A DNA stretch of 64,000 nt from JADLGH01 sp964586675 (GCA_964586675.1 CAZPHQ010000013.1:1-64000); one strand, 5' to 3'. Shown: positions 35,342 to 45,039, counted from the first letter of the stretch. Translations and numbers: made by a program. Notes: a model not told the origin generated them from the sequence alone.

Positions 35342-36012
35342 GACCTGTACTCTGTCGGGTCGGTGACGCCCGCCCCGGCGAACGCCCTCTTCCTCTCCCT
35401 GCACGAGCTGCAGACGCCGCAGTGTATGTCCCCGCCCTTGTAGCAGCTCCAGGCGAGCCCGAAGGGCACCCCTAGCCCTGCCCCGAGCCGAACTATATCC
35501 GCCTTGTCGAGCGCGGCGTAGGGGGCCTCCACGCGAAGCTCCGGCATGTCCGTCGCGAGCCTTTCGGCCGCCTGGAACGCCTCGACGAACTCCGCCCTGC
35601 AGTCGGGGTACACCCCCCTGTCGGAGTGGTGAGCCCCGAAGAGAACCGAGCCAGCGCCGGTGCTCACGGCGTACCCGACGGCTATCGAAAGGAATATGGC
35701 GTTCCGGTTGGGAACTATGGTCGATTTAAGGGTGTCGTAGTGCTCGGAGGTTTCGGGGACGTCGGGTATCTCGACGTCCGGGTCAGTCAGCGCGGAGCCG
35801 GAAAGGATCGGCCGGAGCGCCGAGAGATCCACCACGCGGTGGGAAACGGAAAGCTCATTGCATATGGCCCTCGCCGAGCCGATCTCCCTTTCGTGCTTCT
35901 GCCCGTAGATGAACGTGAGGGCAGAAACCTCGTAGCCCTTCGACGCCGTATCGTAAAGGAGCGTCGAGCTGTCGATACCCCCGGAGAGGATTATCACGGC
36001 CTTCCTGTTCAT
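35338..36012 (-). CDS. queC: 7-cyano-7-deazaguanine synthase
   Basis: QueC converts 7-carboxy-7-deazaguanine to preQ0 using ATP and ammonia. The 224-residue protein has the PP-loop LSGGIDSSTLLYD at the N-terminus, VPNRNAIFLSIAVGYA, GAHHSDRGVYPDCR, and a zinc site SCYKGGDIHCGVCSSCRERKRAF near the C-terminus, all typical. It is upstream of and coupled to queE. No preQ1 riboswitch is visible upstream. Confidence 0.96.
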   Translation of the reverse strand: MNRKAVIILSGGIDSSTLLYDTASKGYEVSALTFIYGQKHEREIGSARAICNELSVSHRVVDLSALRPILSGSALTDPDVEIPDVPETSEHYDTLKSTIVPNRNAIFLSIAVGYAVSTGAGSVLFGAHHSDRGVYPDCRAEFVEAFQAAERLATDMPELRVEAPYAALDKADIVRLGAGLGVPFGLAWSCYKGGDIHCGVCSSCRERKRAFAGAGVTDPTEYRS

Positions 36013-36088
36013 CCATTAAGTCTATATGTTTATGGAAATAGGACAAGAAACGGCCGGGGCAGGCAGATGGACAGTTTGAATTTCAGGC

Positions 36089-36346
36089 TTAGGAATAACC
36101 CAACAATTCTTCTTCGGTAACTTTTAAATTTGCACAAGCCTTCTTTAAATCATCTGTATAAATATATTTAGACTTGTGCATTACCCACATTGCACACGGC
36201 ACTTCATCGGTGTCGTTTTCAAACAATTCAAACCTAACAGCGGACCCGCTTTTTTCAATTATTTTAAAGTTGGCGAACTTTTCGGTGGCGCACTTTTTAA
36301 TACATTTGACTACAGCTTTAAACTCAATCTGGGTTTGCTTGGGCAA
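36089..36346 (-). CDS. small HicA-like protein, candidate toxin
   Basis: The 85-residue protein has a lysine/cysteine-rich N-terminus (KAVVKCIKKCATEKF) and a C-terminus AMWVMHKSKYIYTDDLKKACANLKVTEEELL. The His followed by a lysine-rich beta turn and helix resembles the HicA toxin ending (HxGKELKxGTLRKILKQ). The match is weak at sequence level. It lies 17 bases downstream of a HicB-like gene in a visibly AT-rich patch, consistent with a transferred toxin-antitoxin pair. HicA toxins are mRNA-cleaving double-stranded-RNA-binding fold proteins. Confidence 0.5.
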   Translation of the reverse strand: MPKQTQIEFKAVVKCIKKCATEKFANFKIIEKSGSAVRFELFENDTDEVPCAMWVMHKSKYIYTDDLKKACANLKVTEEELLGYS

Positions 36347-36363
36347 CCTTAGCCTACTGCATG

Positions 36364-36744
36364 TTATTGATGATAATAGAATCCAGAAAGACTATGTTCC
36401 TGATTCTTAATAGTAAACTTGTTACAGTCCTGTTCCTGATATTTATAATAATCTTTCGTTAGTTTCTCTTTTTCCGTTTCCGCTATAAGCTGAAGGGCTT
36501 TTTTCAACACTTTTTCATCTTCAGGGTTGGATAGCGGTTTAATGCTCAAATGCCTAGGATAATTATATTGCTCCAAACCCTCTTCATACAGAGAAACCAA
36601 CTCCTTTAAGGACTCAAATGCTCCCTTTTTCGTGGTGCTATTGCAAGACACATCGTAAGGGCTACAAAATCCCCGCCAATTTCCTTCGCTTATTCTATAA
36701 ATTACCAAGATCACTATCTTGGGCCTGATATTTTTTGGTTTCAC
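36364..36744 (-). CDS. HicB-like protein, candidate antitoxin
   Basis: The 126-residue protein has an N-terminal partial RNase-H-like HicB pattern: ILVIYRISEGNWRGFCSPYDVSCNSTTKKGAFESLKELVSLYEE, where GNWRGFCSPYDV aligns with the GxWVAxCPELDV of HicB and the following helix with EALENLKEAI. The C-terminal half is charged and helical, with no obvious ribbon-helix-helix. Order HicB-then-HicA is found in some systems. The base composition is much more AT-rich than the flanks. Confidence 0.5.
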   Translation of the reverse strand: MKPKNIRPKIVILVIYRISEGNWRGFCSPYDVSCNSTTKKGAFESLKELVSLYEEGLEQYNYPRHLSIKPLSNPEDEKVLKKALQLIAETEKEKLTKDYYKYQEQDCNKFTIKNQEHSLSGFYYHQ

Positions 36745-36955
36745 TGCGCCTCTCCAGACTGTACCAACTAATTTACAATATTATCAAATCTGGTTTTCGG
36801 TGTCCATATGCAAATCCATACATTAAGAATAATGCTGACTTTCTAAAATTCTACAGTAAAGGCTTGTTCGCTCTTGGGATACAGGTCTTTAGAGATAGAT
36901 AATATACATGCCCTGTTAACAGGAAACTTACCCATTGCGGCCCCGCGCGCCGGCC

Positions 36956-39130
36956 TCACTTGCTCCCCGAAGGATGAACCGTGGAAGACGCCGGGCCCCC
37001 CAGCTCCACGAGCTTCTCTTCGAGCTCTCCCACTCGTGCTATGGCGTCGTCGAGCTTCCGGCCCGTATCTTCGCCGGAAGGGGCGGCGCTCTCACGCCTC
37101 TTCCATTCGGCAAGGTCGCTCTTCATCTGCCCGAGGGCGGCCCGCATGTCTTTAACGCCGTCCGAAATACCCGGCGCGGCTTCTCCGCCCCTCTTATCCT
37201 TGAGATGAAACATCCACACGACGGCGAATATGAACGCCAGTATCAGCACGGCCTGGGGAACCGCCGTTTCGAGCGTCGGGTAAAACCCGAGCAGCTCGAT
37301 ACGGGGCAGGAATTCGAGCGGCGTGATCCCTACTATCCCCGCCTCCTGGAATTCCTTTATCCCCTTTCCTAAGAGTATGAATGCGAGGAGGTAAAGGAAT
37401 ATGCTGGTGAAGGTGAAGAAGTATTTGAGCGGAATCCTGAGCGCGAGCTTGAATATAATGTAGAAGAGAATGAGCAGGACCATGGCCCCGGCGACAGCGC
37501 CCCATATGACAGCCGAGCGCGAGCTCTCTGCCTGGTACCAGAGCGCCTGGTAGAAGAGTACCGTCTCGAACGCTTCACGGTAGACGGCGAAGAACGAGAC
37601 GCTTGCGAGCGCGACGACGCTCCCTGTCGAGAGCGCCCTTTCGACCTTGCCTTTTATGTATTGCTTCCATACGCGGACGTCGACTTTGGATATGAGCCAG
37701 TAGCTCACGTAAAAGAGCACGACCGCCGCGATGAGGGACGTTACGCCTTCGATCAGCTCCCTCTGCGCGCCGCTTATCGATATGAGCTTGCTGGCGGCGA
37801 ACCACGTGAAGAGGCCCGCGACGAGCGCGAGTATCCATCCATAGTGAATGTATTTGACCTGCCGCCTCGCCCCCGAAGCCCCCATGAACGCTATTATCGC
37901 GGCGATTATTAGTATCGCTTCGAGTCCTTCCCGGACGATTATCGCGAACGAGTTCACGAACGCGAGATAGGTGTCGGCCTGACCGCTCGAAAGCACTTCG
38001 CCGGCCTTCGTCAGCTCGCCGTCGATGAGGCTCCCGAGCGCGGCGACTTCCCCAGCGGGCTTCCCGGATTTCATGGCCCCCCTGAGCTCTCCGAACCTCG
38101 CCTCTATGCCCGTGGCGAGCGCCTGGTCCTTGACGAAGATGTCACGCTCCACCTTCTCGAACCCTTCGAGGTATGCGTCGAGCGCCCGCGTGTAGGCCTG
38201 CTCCGTATCCCCTTTCTTATAGAGGTCGATGGACTCGGCGAGTATGGATTTCGTCTGCTCTATCGGCGACGCGCCCGGCGCGGGCGAGGCCGCGGACGAC
38301 GCGCCTTTCCTTAAATACGCGAGGACTGATTTCAAGTCCTCCGGATTTTTTACGTGGCCCGAAATCTTTCCTTCGAGCTCGGAGTTCGAAAGCGTCGCGA
38401 GGGATTTGTAATCATTGAGATCGGCGGGAACCCCCGCTGCGGCGGTCTCACCCTTCGAAACGTCTTCGGCAGTCCACCCGAGCGACATCACGTAAAACGC
38501 GGCGTCCCATTTCTCCTCGTCCGAGAGCTGCGGGAAGGATGGCATGCCCGTCCCGGCTATGCCGTAAACCATAGTGTTGTAGACCTTGAACGGCGAGAGA
38601 ACGGACGACACTTCAGGGTCGATAAAATTCGCCGGCGCGGGATCGAGCCCGCCCGCCACGGGGCCGTCGCCCGCCCCCGTCATGCCGTGGCACATCGAGC
38701 ACTGCACGGCGTAAAGCGCCTCTCCGTTCGCGATCGAAGGCGGCGCGGGCGGGTGCGGAACTATATTGTACGCGGTGATTATCCTCGTTTTTATGGACGC
38801 CGAAAGCGCTTCGACTTCAGCGGGATCGGCCTTGCCATCTATGAGGCCGCTCAGCTTTTTGAGGTCGGGGCCGAGCGCGGCGCTGTCGCCGGATAACTGC
38901 TCCAGCTTCGCGAAGAGCTCGCTCACTTCGGACGAGAACTCCTCCATCTCGGCGTACTCGGCCTCGTTTATTATCTGCCCGCCGCCGACGGCGTTACTGT
39001 AATCGCCGCCTATGTAGTCGACGAGCGAGAGTATCCTCTTCGCTTCCGGCGGAGTAGACGAATACGAGGGCAGCGTGAAAAGGAACAGCAGGAATACAGC
39101 GGCCGTGGTAACGATGACGGTTTTTCTCAT
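36956..39130 (-). CDS. FTR1 iron permease fused to periplasmic cytochrome c domain
   Basis: Predicted to import iron through the inner membrane. The 724-residue protein has a signal peptide, a helical periplasmic region, and a cytochrome c domain with haem motif CSMCH near residues 144-148 and a distal Met in GTGMPSFPQLSDEEKWD. A second helical linker follows. The membrane part (about 395-660) has FTR1 iron motifs REGLEAI near 401 and REAFE near 517. The C-terminus is a cytosolic coiled coil. Fusion of FTR1 to a cytochrome suggests that haem electron transfer accompanies iron transport. A Fur-like box lies 50 bases upstream. Confidence 0.92.
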   Translation of the reverse strand: MRKTVIVTTAAVFLLFLFTLPSYSSTPPEAKRILSLVDYIGGDYSNAVGGGQIINEAEYAEMEEFSSEVSELFAKLEQLSGDSAALGPDLKKLSGLIDGKADPAEVEALSASIKTRIITAYNIVPHPPAPPSIANGEALYAVQCSMCHGMTGAGDGPVAGGLDPAPANFIDPEVSSVLSPFKVYNTMVYGIAGTGMPSFPQLSDEEKWDAAFYVMSLGWTAEDVSKGETAAAGVPADLNDYKSLATLSNSELEGKISGHVKNPEDLKSVLAYLRKGASSAASPAPGASPIEQTKSILAESIDLYKKGDTEQAYTRALDAYLEGFEKVERDIFVKDQALATGIEARFGELRGAMKSGKPAGEVAALGSLIDGELTKAGEVLSSGQADTYLAFVNSFAIIVREGLEAILIIAAIIAFMGASGARRQVKYIHYGWILALVAGLFTWFAASKLISISGAQRELIEGVTSLIAAVVLFYVSYWLISKVDVRVWKQYIKGKVERALSTGSVVALASVSFFAVYREAFETVLFYQALWYQAESSRSAVIWGAVAGAMVLLILFYIIFKLALRIPLKYFFTFTSIFLYLLAFILLGKGIKEFQEAGIVGITPLEFLPRIELLGFYPTLETAVPQAVLILAFIFAVVWMFHLKDKRGGEAAPGISDGVKDMRAALGQMKSDLAEWKRRESAAPSGEDTGRKLDDAIARVGELEEKLVELGGPASSTVHPSGSK

Positions 39131-39179
39131 CTAACCCCTCTTGTGTGCGCAAGGCGCGTGATAAAGCCCGCCGAGAAGT

Positions 39180-39194
39180 TGAAAATGAATATCA
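39180..39194 (-). promoter_or_regulatory. Fur-box-like operator
   Basis: TGAAAATGAATATCA matches the 7-1-7 Fur consensus TGATAATNATTATCA at 12 of 14 informative positions. It lies 50 bases upstream of the FTR1-cytochrome start, where a ferric uptake regulator would repress under iron-replete conditions. Function is inferred from sequence and the iron-uptake target. Confidence 0.7.
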
Positions 39195-39349
39195 ATTAGG
39201 CGGAATTTTTAAGATTACCGCATACGCCTATGGCGGTCAAGACAGCCCGGGTTGCACGGCCACGAGTTTCAATTATTATTATTGTGGGCCAAGGGATAAC
39301 CATAAATAACGGTATTCAATAAAAATTAATATATGGAAACGCGGACGCC

Positions 39350-41371
39350 ATGAAGAAGCTTTTTGAAGAGTTTCCGCCCGCCGAGCCTTCGGATTGGGCA
39401 AAGGAAATCGTGAAAGACCTGGGCGGGAAAGACGTATCGAACCTAGACTGGAAGCCGTACGAAGGCTTCACTGTGAAACCGTTCTACACTGCCGACAACA
39501 TGGACGGCCTCGGTTATCTGACGGAGGCCCTGCCGGGAGAATTCCCCTACGTCAGGGGGATTACGGGCGGCAGGAACCCGTGGCGCATAGACGAGCGCAT
39601 AACAGCCCCCTCCCCTTCGGAGGCCAACAGGCTCGCGTTGGGTGCGATAGAGAACGGGGCTGATTCGCTGACGTTCATCTGCGAGGTAAGTGGCGGCGCG
39701 ATATACGGCATCCCCTTGCGGACGGCTTCCGACATGTCGAAGCTCCTCAAAAAAATCCCCATCGAAAACGTCGCCGTGAATTTCAGGGCCGGTGACGGAG
39801 CCTCGGGCATACTCGCGCTCTTCCTCATCGAAGCCGAAAAGCGCGGCGTGGATTTCGGGAAGCTCACAGGGTCCGTGGAGTCCGACATTTTGGGACGCCT
39901 CGCGCTCACAGGACGCTTCCCCGGCGGCGAGAAGGAATCGTGGAGAGAGCTGGGCGCTCTCGTTTCGTACGTTGCCGAGCGCGCGGCGCACCTGAAATCT
40001 ATACTCGTCAACGGCGGCGTGTTTCACGACTCGGGCGCGTCGGCTGTCGAAGAGCTCGCGTTCACCCTCGCATCCGGCGTCGAGTACATGAGCCGTCTCG
40101 CGTCAGAAGGCCTCTCCCCAGATACGATAGCGGCGCACATGAAATTCTCGTTTTCCGTCGGCTCGAATTACTTCATGGAAATAGCGAAGCTGAGAGCAGC
40201 GCGTCTCCTCTGGGCGGAGATAATTGAAAGGTACGAGCCCGCGCGCGAAGAATCGAAGCAGATGAATATCGAGGCGCGCACGTCGTCCTGGAACAAGACG
40301 GTATTCGACCCGTACGTGAACCTCCTTCGCGGAACCGTCGAGGCCATGGCCGCGTCCATGGGCGGCGGCGAGGCGATAAGTGTCCTCCCGTTAGACGCCG
40401 TTTATAAGGAGCCGGGAGAGTTCACGCTCCGCATGGCGCGTAACACACAGCTCATTTTAAAGCACGAGTCGTATCTCGACCGCGTGAAGGACCCCGCCTC
40501 GGGCTCCTATTACATAGAAAAACTGACAGACTCTATGGCCGCCGCTTCCCTCGAATTATTCCTCGAAGTGGAAAAACAGGGCGGCTTCGTGGAGGCGTTC
40601 AAGAACGGCTTCGTACAGGAGCGCATCTTGAAAACGAGGGCCGCGAGAGACGCGCGCATAGCAATGAGGGCCGACGTTTTCGTCGGTGTAAACCAGTACC
40701 CCAACACGACCGAAAAGGAGCCGGAGTTATCGAAGCCCGTTTCCGAAACCGCGCTGAAACGCCCGAAGAAATCCGGCGGAGAGTTTTCGTCCGTCGGCGA
40801 CTTGATGACGCGCCTTTCGAAAAAGGGCGCGACTATCGGCGGCGTAGTACCGGCTGCCGGCGACTGCGGCCCGATTGCACCGCCGCTCAGGCCCTATCGC
40901 GGCGCGGCGGCGTTCGAAGACCTGCGTTTGCGGACGATCGAATACGCGAACAGAACCGGCGAGACACCGGCGGTGTACCTTTTACCAGCAGGCAGTGTAT
41001 CGATGCGTAACGCGAGGGCCGCTTTCTCGGCCAACTTCTTCGGGTGCGCCGGTTTCGCGATCGCCGGGGGCGAGCCGCACGAGAGTTTACAAAGCGCCGC
41101 CGAAGACGCCCTCCGGAGCAAGGCGAAAATAATAGTCATATGCGGCTCCGACAAGGAATACCCGGAGCTGGCTCCAGAGATATGCAGATTGATAAAAAAG
41201 GATAGTTCGGACGCTTATATCGTCGTCGCCGGAAACCCCAGGGAGCACATCGAGGAATTGAAGAGTGCGGGCGTAGATGACTTTATCCACGCGCGCTCGA
41301 ACGCCGCCGAAGCGCTGGAAAAGTTTCAGAGGATCGTGGGAATAGATTCGGTGAGAGGTGAAAGGTCTTGA
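39350..41371 (+). CDS. mutA: methylmalonyl-CoA mutase small (beta) subunit
   Basis: The small subunit is a non-catalytic partner of MutB in heterodimeric mutases. The 673-residue protein has the TIM-barrel part (RGITGGRNPWRIDERI, FSVGSNYFMEIAKLRAARLLWAEI, TSSWNKTVFDPYVNLLRGTVEAMAA) and a C-terminal flavodoxin-like domain. That domain lacks the DxHxxG cobalamin-binding motif, as expected for MutA. Its stop overlaps the mutB start, so the two are coupled. Confidence 0.94.
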   Translation: MKKLFEEFPPAEPSDWAKEIVKDLGGKDVSNLDWKPYEGFTVKPFYTADNMDGLGYLTEALPGEFPYVRGITGGRNPWRIDERITAPSPSEANRLALGAIENGADSLTFICEVSGGAIYGIPLRTASDMSKLLKKIPIENVAVNFRAGDGASGILALFLIEAEKRGVDFGKLTGSVESDILGRLALTGRFPGGEKESWRELGALVSYVAERAAHLKSILVNGGVFHDSGASAVEELAFTLASGVEYMSRLASEGLSPDTIAAHMKFSFSVGSNYFMEIAKLRAARLLWAEIIERYEPAREESKQMNIEARTSSWNKTVFDPYVNLLRGTVEAMAASMGGGEAISVLPLDAVYKEPGEFTLRMARNTQLILKHESYLDRVKDPASGSYYIEKLTDSMAAASLELFLEVEKQGGFVEAFKNGFVQERILKTRAARDARIAMRADVFVGVNQYPNTTEKEPELSKPVSETALKRPKKSGGEFSSVGDLMTRLSKKGATIGGVVPAAGDCGPIAPPLRPYRGAAAFEDLRLRTIEYANRTGETPAVYLLPAGSVSMRNARAAFSANFFGCAGFAIAGGEPHESLQSAAEDALRSKAKIIVICGSDKEYPELAPEICRLIKKDSSDAYIVVAGNPREHIEELKSAGVDDFIHARSNAAEALEKFQRIVGIDSVRGERS

Positions 41372-43509
41372 AACCCGATTTCACAGGCATCGATTACAGG
41401 AAGAAAAACGGCGGAGGAAAAGCCGCGAACGCTGACCGCGGCTGGATGACCCCCGAGGAAATTCCGGTCGGAGACGTCTACACCGAGAAGGACCTCATCG
41501 GCATGGAGCATCTCCACTACGCCGCCGGACTCCCTCCTTACCTCAGAGGCCCGTACGCGTCGATGTACACGACGCGGCCGTGGACTATAAGGCAGTACGC
41601 AGGTTTCTCCACCGCTGAAGAGTCCAACGCCTTTTACAGGCGAAACCTCGCCGCAGGGCAGAAGGGGCTGTCGGTGGCTTTCGACCTCCCGACGCACAGA
41701 GGCTACGACTCCGATCATGAGCGTGTCGTGGGCGACGTCGGCAAGGCAGGCGTCGCGATAGACTCCATCCTCGACATGAAGATACTCTTCGACAGGATTC
41801 CGCTCGAAGAGATTTCCGTGTCGATGACGATGAACGGCGCGGTGCTTCCGGTGCTCGCTTTTTACATCGTCGCGGGCGAGGAGCAGGGCGTGAAACACGC
41901 CGACTTAAGCGGCACTATACAGAACGACATCCTTAAAGAATTCATGGTGCGGAACACGTACATATATCCGCCCGCGCCGTCGATGCGGATCATCGCCGAC
42001 ATATTCAAGTACACAGCCGAGAACATGCCGAAGTTCAACTCCATCAGCGTCAGCGGCTACCACATGGAAGAGGCCGGCGCGTCTTCGGACATAGAGCTCG
42101 CTTACACGCTCGCCGACGGCCTGGAATACGTCCGCGCGGGCATAAGCGCCGGGATGAAGGTGGACGACTTCGCCCCCCGCATCTCGTTCTTCTGGGGCAT
42201 CGGCATGAACCACTTCATGGAAATAGCGAAGATGCGCGCCGCGAGGATGCTCTGGGCGAAACTGATAAAAAGATTCGACCCGAAGAATCCGAAATCGATG
42301 GCGCTGAGAACACACAGCCAGACTTCCGGCTGGAGCCTGACGGAACAGGACCCGTTCAACAACGCCGTCCGGACGTGCGTCGAGGCGCTCGCCGCCGTCA
42401 TGGGAGGCACGCAGTCCCTCCATACGAACGCCCTCGACGAGGCAATTGCGCTGCCGACGGATTTTTCCGCGCGCATCGCGAGGAACACGCAGATCTATCT
42501 CCAGGAGGAAACCAACGTCTGCAGGTCTATAGACCCCTGGGCGGGCTCGTACTACGTCGAATACCTCACGGGCGAGATCGCCCGCCGCGCATGGGCGCAC
42601 ATTGAAGAGATAGAATCCCTGGGCGGCATGGCGAAGGCGATAGAGACGGGCCTCCCGAAGATGCGTATCGAAGAAGCCGCCGCAAGAAAGCAGGCGAGGA
42701 TAGATTCGGGGCAGGACGTTATCGTCGGCGTGAACAGGTACCAGTCCGGGCAGGATTCCGACATTGAAATATTGGAGGTGGACAACACCCTCGTCCGCCG
42801 CTCGCAGATCGAGCGCCTGAAGAAGCTGAAGAAGGAGCGCGATGGGAAGGCTGTCACGCTCGCGCTCGACGCCATAACGAAGTGCGCCGAAACGGGAGAT
42901 GGGAATCTCCTGGAGCTTGCGGTGGACGCGGCCCGAAAGCGCGCCACGCTCGGCGAAATATCTTACGCGTGCGAGAAGGTGTTCGGGCGCTACGTCGCCG
43001 TCATACGCTCGATCTCGGGCGTCTACTCGGGCGAGATGTCGCAGGACAGGGAATTCCGAAAGGCGCGCGAGATGTCGGACAAATTCGCGAAAAAGGCCGG
43101 ACGCAGGCCGCGAATACTCGTCGCCAAGATGGGACAGGACGGCCACGACAGGGGCGCGAAGATAATTGCGACGAGCTTCGCCGATTTAGGTTTCGACGTC
43201 GATATCGGGGCCCTCTTCCAGACGCCGCTCGAAGCCGCGCGCCAGGCAGTCGAAAACGACGTTCACATCGTCGGCGTATCCAGCCTCGCCGCCGGTCACA
43301 AGACACTCGTCCCCGAGCTCATAAACGAGCTCAGGAAGCTCGGTCGGGGCGACATAATGGTCGTCGTCGGGGGCGTCATCCCGAAGCAGGACTACGAATT
43401 CCTTTACGGCTCCGGGGTTACGGCCGTCTTCGGCCCCGGCACCGTGATATCCGTCGCGGCGCAGGAAATACTCGGCATTCTCATCGGGGGAATGAGTCCG
43501 GGAAGCTGA
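41368..43509 (+). CDS. mutB: methylmalonyl-CoA mutase large (alpha) subunit
   Basis: MutB isomerises methylmalonyl-CoA to succinyl-CoA with adenosylcobalamin. The 713-residue protein has YASMYTTRPWTIRQYAGFSTAEESN (substrate-binding region with the catalytic Tyr), LPTHRGYDSDHERVVGDVGKAGVAID, and a C-terminal B12 domain with GQDGHDRGAK holding the DxHxxG histidine, then SLAAGH and VVVGGVIP. The start is TTG 41368 inside the mutA stop (TTGA), with AGGTGAAAGG upstream. The MeaB chaperone and methylmalonyl-CoA epimerase are not in the window. Confidence 0.96.
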   Translation: MKPDFTGIDYRKKNGGGKAANADRGWMTPEEIPVGDVYTEKDLIGMEHLHYAAGLPPYLRGPYASMYTTRPWTIRQYAGFSTAEESNAFYRRNLAAGQKGLSVAFDLPTHRGYDSDHERVVGDVGKAGVAIDSILDMKILFDRIPLEEISVSMTMNGAVLPVLAFYIVAGEEQGVKHADLSGTIQNDILKEFMVRNTYIYPPAPSMRIIADIFKYTAENMPKFNSISVSGYHMEEAGASSDIELAYTLADGLEYVRAGISAGMKVDDFAPRISFFWGIGMNHFMEIAKMRAARMLWAKLIKRFDPKNPKSMALRTHSQTSGWSLTEQDPFNNAVRTCVEALAAVMGGTQSLHTNALDEAIALPTDFSARIARNTQIYLQEETNVCRSIDPWAGSYYVEYLTGEIARRAWAHIEEIESLGGMAKAIETGLPKMRIEEAAARKQARIDSGQDVIVGVNRYQSGQDSDIEILEVDNTLVRRSQIERLKKLKKERDGKAVTLALDAITKCAETGDGNLLELAVDAARKRATLGEISYACEKVFGRYVAVIRSISGVYSGEMSQDREFRKAREMSDKFAKKAGRRPRILVAKMGQDGHDRGAKIIATSFADLGFDVDIGALFQTPLEAARQAVENDVHIVGVSSLAAGHKTLVPELINELRKLGRGDIMVVVGGVIPKQDYEFLYGSGVTAVFGPGTVISVAAQEILGILIGGMSPGS

Positions 43510-43591
43510 CCGGGATTTCACATTAAAACGGCGTGCCGGTCTTAATAAATCCTGTATGGACATCGGGCCCGGCGTCTGAAACAATATTACT

Positions 43592-44059
43592 ATGGAAAAC
43601 GCCCCCAAGTACGAGATCGGCAGGACGATACTGAGCGACCTCGACGGCATAGCAGCCATCGAGAACGTCAGCTTCCCCACTCCCTGGCCGAGGCGCGTGC
43701 TTGAAAGGGAAATACTCTCCAAAAAATATTACAACGAAGTGATGAGGTTCGGGGGCATGGTCGTCGGCTACGTCTTCACGTGGACGGTGCTTGACGAGAT
43801 ACACATCCTCAACATCGCGGTGCATCCCGATTTCAGGAGCATGGGGCTCGGCGAAAGGCTCCTCAAAAACTGCCTCGGCAAAGCGGCTGTGGACGGCCTA
43901 AAAATCGCGATACTCGAAGTCCGCGTATCTAACGTCCGCGCGAGGACGCTCTACGAAAAAATAGGGTTCCGCACGATTCACACGAGGCGTAAATACTATT
44001 CCGACACGGGCGAAGACGCCTACGTCATGATGTATGATCTGAAAAGGGACGCCGACTAG
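43592..44059 (+). CDS. rimI: ribosomal protein S18 alanine N-acetyltransferase RimI
   Basis: RimI acetylates the N-terminal Ala of S18. The 155-residue GNAT protein has IENVSFPTPWPRRVLEREI, ILNIAVHPDFRSMGLGERLLKNCL with the acetyl-CoA-binding R-x-x-G-x-G/A loop, and LEVRVSNVRARTLYEKIGFRTIHTRRKYYSDTGEDAYVM, which matches RimI closely. Other GNAT roles are less likely. It overlaps the end of the convergent polyprenyl synthase gene by 4 bases. Confidence 0.9.
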   Translation: MENAPKYEIGRTILSDLDGIAAIENVSFPTPWPRRVLEREILSKKYYNEVMRFGGMVVGYVFTWTVLDEIHILNIAVHPDFRSMGLGERLLKNCLGKAAVDGLKIAILEVRVSNVRARTLYEKIGFRTIHTRRKYYSDTGEDAYVMMYDLKRDAD

Positions 44060-45039
44060 TTCTTCCTTTCGGCGACGTAATCGGCCAGCATTATAAGCGA
44101 GTTTTTGTACGGGCTGTCGGGGAGCGCGGAAACCGCCGTCCGGGCCTTGTGTATGAAATCCTTCGCGGTCTCTATCGTCCTGTCGACGCCGTGGTATTTC
44201 TCGACGAGCTCCCTCACGAATGCGATATCGTCCTTCGCGAACTCGTCCGTGCCGAAGAACATCTCGCTGACCTTCTCCCTCTCGGCCTCGCTCGACCGCC
44301 AGAGGGAATAGAGGAGCGGGATCGTCATCTTGCCTTCGACGAGGTCCTGCCCGACGCCCTTTCCAAACTCCTTTTCCGTCGACGAATAATCGAGCGCGTC
44401 GTCAACCAGCTGGAACGCGACGCCTATGTCGAAGCCGTACTGCGAAAGGGCGTTCTTCGTCTCGTCGTCCGCGCCGGCGAGAATCGCGCCCACGCGCCCG
44501 CAGCTCTCGATGAGAGAGGCTGTCTTGTTTTCGATTATCCCGAAGCAGACCTCTTCCGACACCTCCAGCATGTTGCTTGCGCTCATCACTTCGAGCACCT
44601 GCCCCTCGGCGAGCTTGGCCGCGGCGTCGGTTACGGATTTTATAAGCTCGAGGCTCCCGCACGCCTGTATGAGGCCAAGCGACTTCGCCAGCATGAAGTC
44701 CCCGACGAGCACAGTGGCCTTGTTCCCCCAGACGACATTCGACGCCGGCTTTCCGCGCCTGAGGCTCGCATCGTCGACGACGTCGTCGTGAAGAAGCGTC
44801 GCCGTGTGAATAAGCTCCAGCGCCGCACCGGCGTAGATCCTCTCCTTCCCGCCCGTAAGCCCGCACGCCCCGCTCGCCAGGAGAACAACTGCCGGACGGA
44901 GCCTCTTGCCGCCGCTTCCGAGGAGGTATTTCGAGATTTCGTAGACCAGAGGAACGGGAGATTCGATATTCTGTTCGAGCTCGCTTTCGACCTCGTTCAG
45001 CTCGGGATTTATAACGGAAATTATTTCGGAAAAATCCAT
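44056..45039 (-). CDS. trans-polyprenyl diphosphate synthase
   Basis: This enzyme elongates isoprenoid diphosphates to the quinone side chain. The 327-residue protein has GGKRLRPAVVLLASGA, the first Asp-rich motif as HDDVVDDASLRRGKPASN near residue 85, and the second as LVDDALDYSSTEKEFGKGVGQDLVEGKMTIPLLYSL. The length and GKPASN pattern fit octaprenyl or related long-chain synthases (IspB type). Product length cannot be read with certainty. Confidence 0.93.
   Translation of the reverse strand: MDFSEIISVINPELNEVESELEQNIESPVPLVYEISKYLLGSGGKRLRPAVVLLASGACGLTGGKERIYAGAALELIHTATLLHDDVVDDASLRRGKPASNVVWGNKATVLVGDFMLAKSLGLIQACGSLELIKSVTDAAAKLAEGQVLEVMSASNMLEVSEEVCFGIIENKTASLIESCGRVGAILAGADDETKNALSQYGFDIGVAFQLVDDALDYSSTEKEFGKGVGQDLVEGKMTIPLLYSLWRSSEAEREKVSEMFFGTDEFAKDDIAFVRELVEKYHGVDRTIETAKDFIHKARTAVSALPDSPYKNSLIMLADYVAERKN

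Noticed and set aside
36013..36088. possible preQ1 riboswitch before queC
   Set aside because: The region is short and shows no preQ1 stem-loop with an A-rich tail.
41905..43146. 413-codon open frame antisense to mutB
   Set aside because: It is a shadow of mutB with no domain; mutB has clear catalytic motifs.
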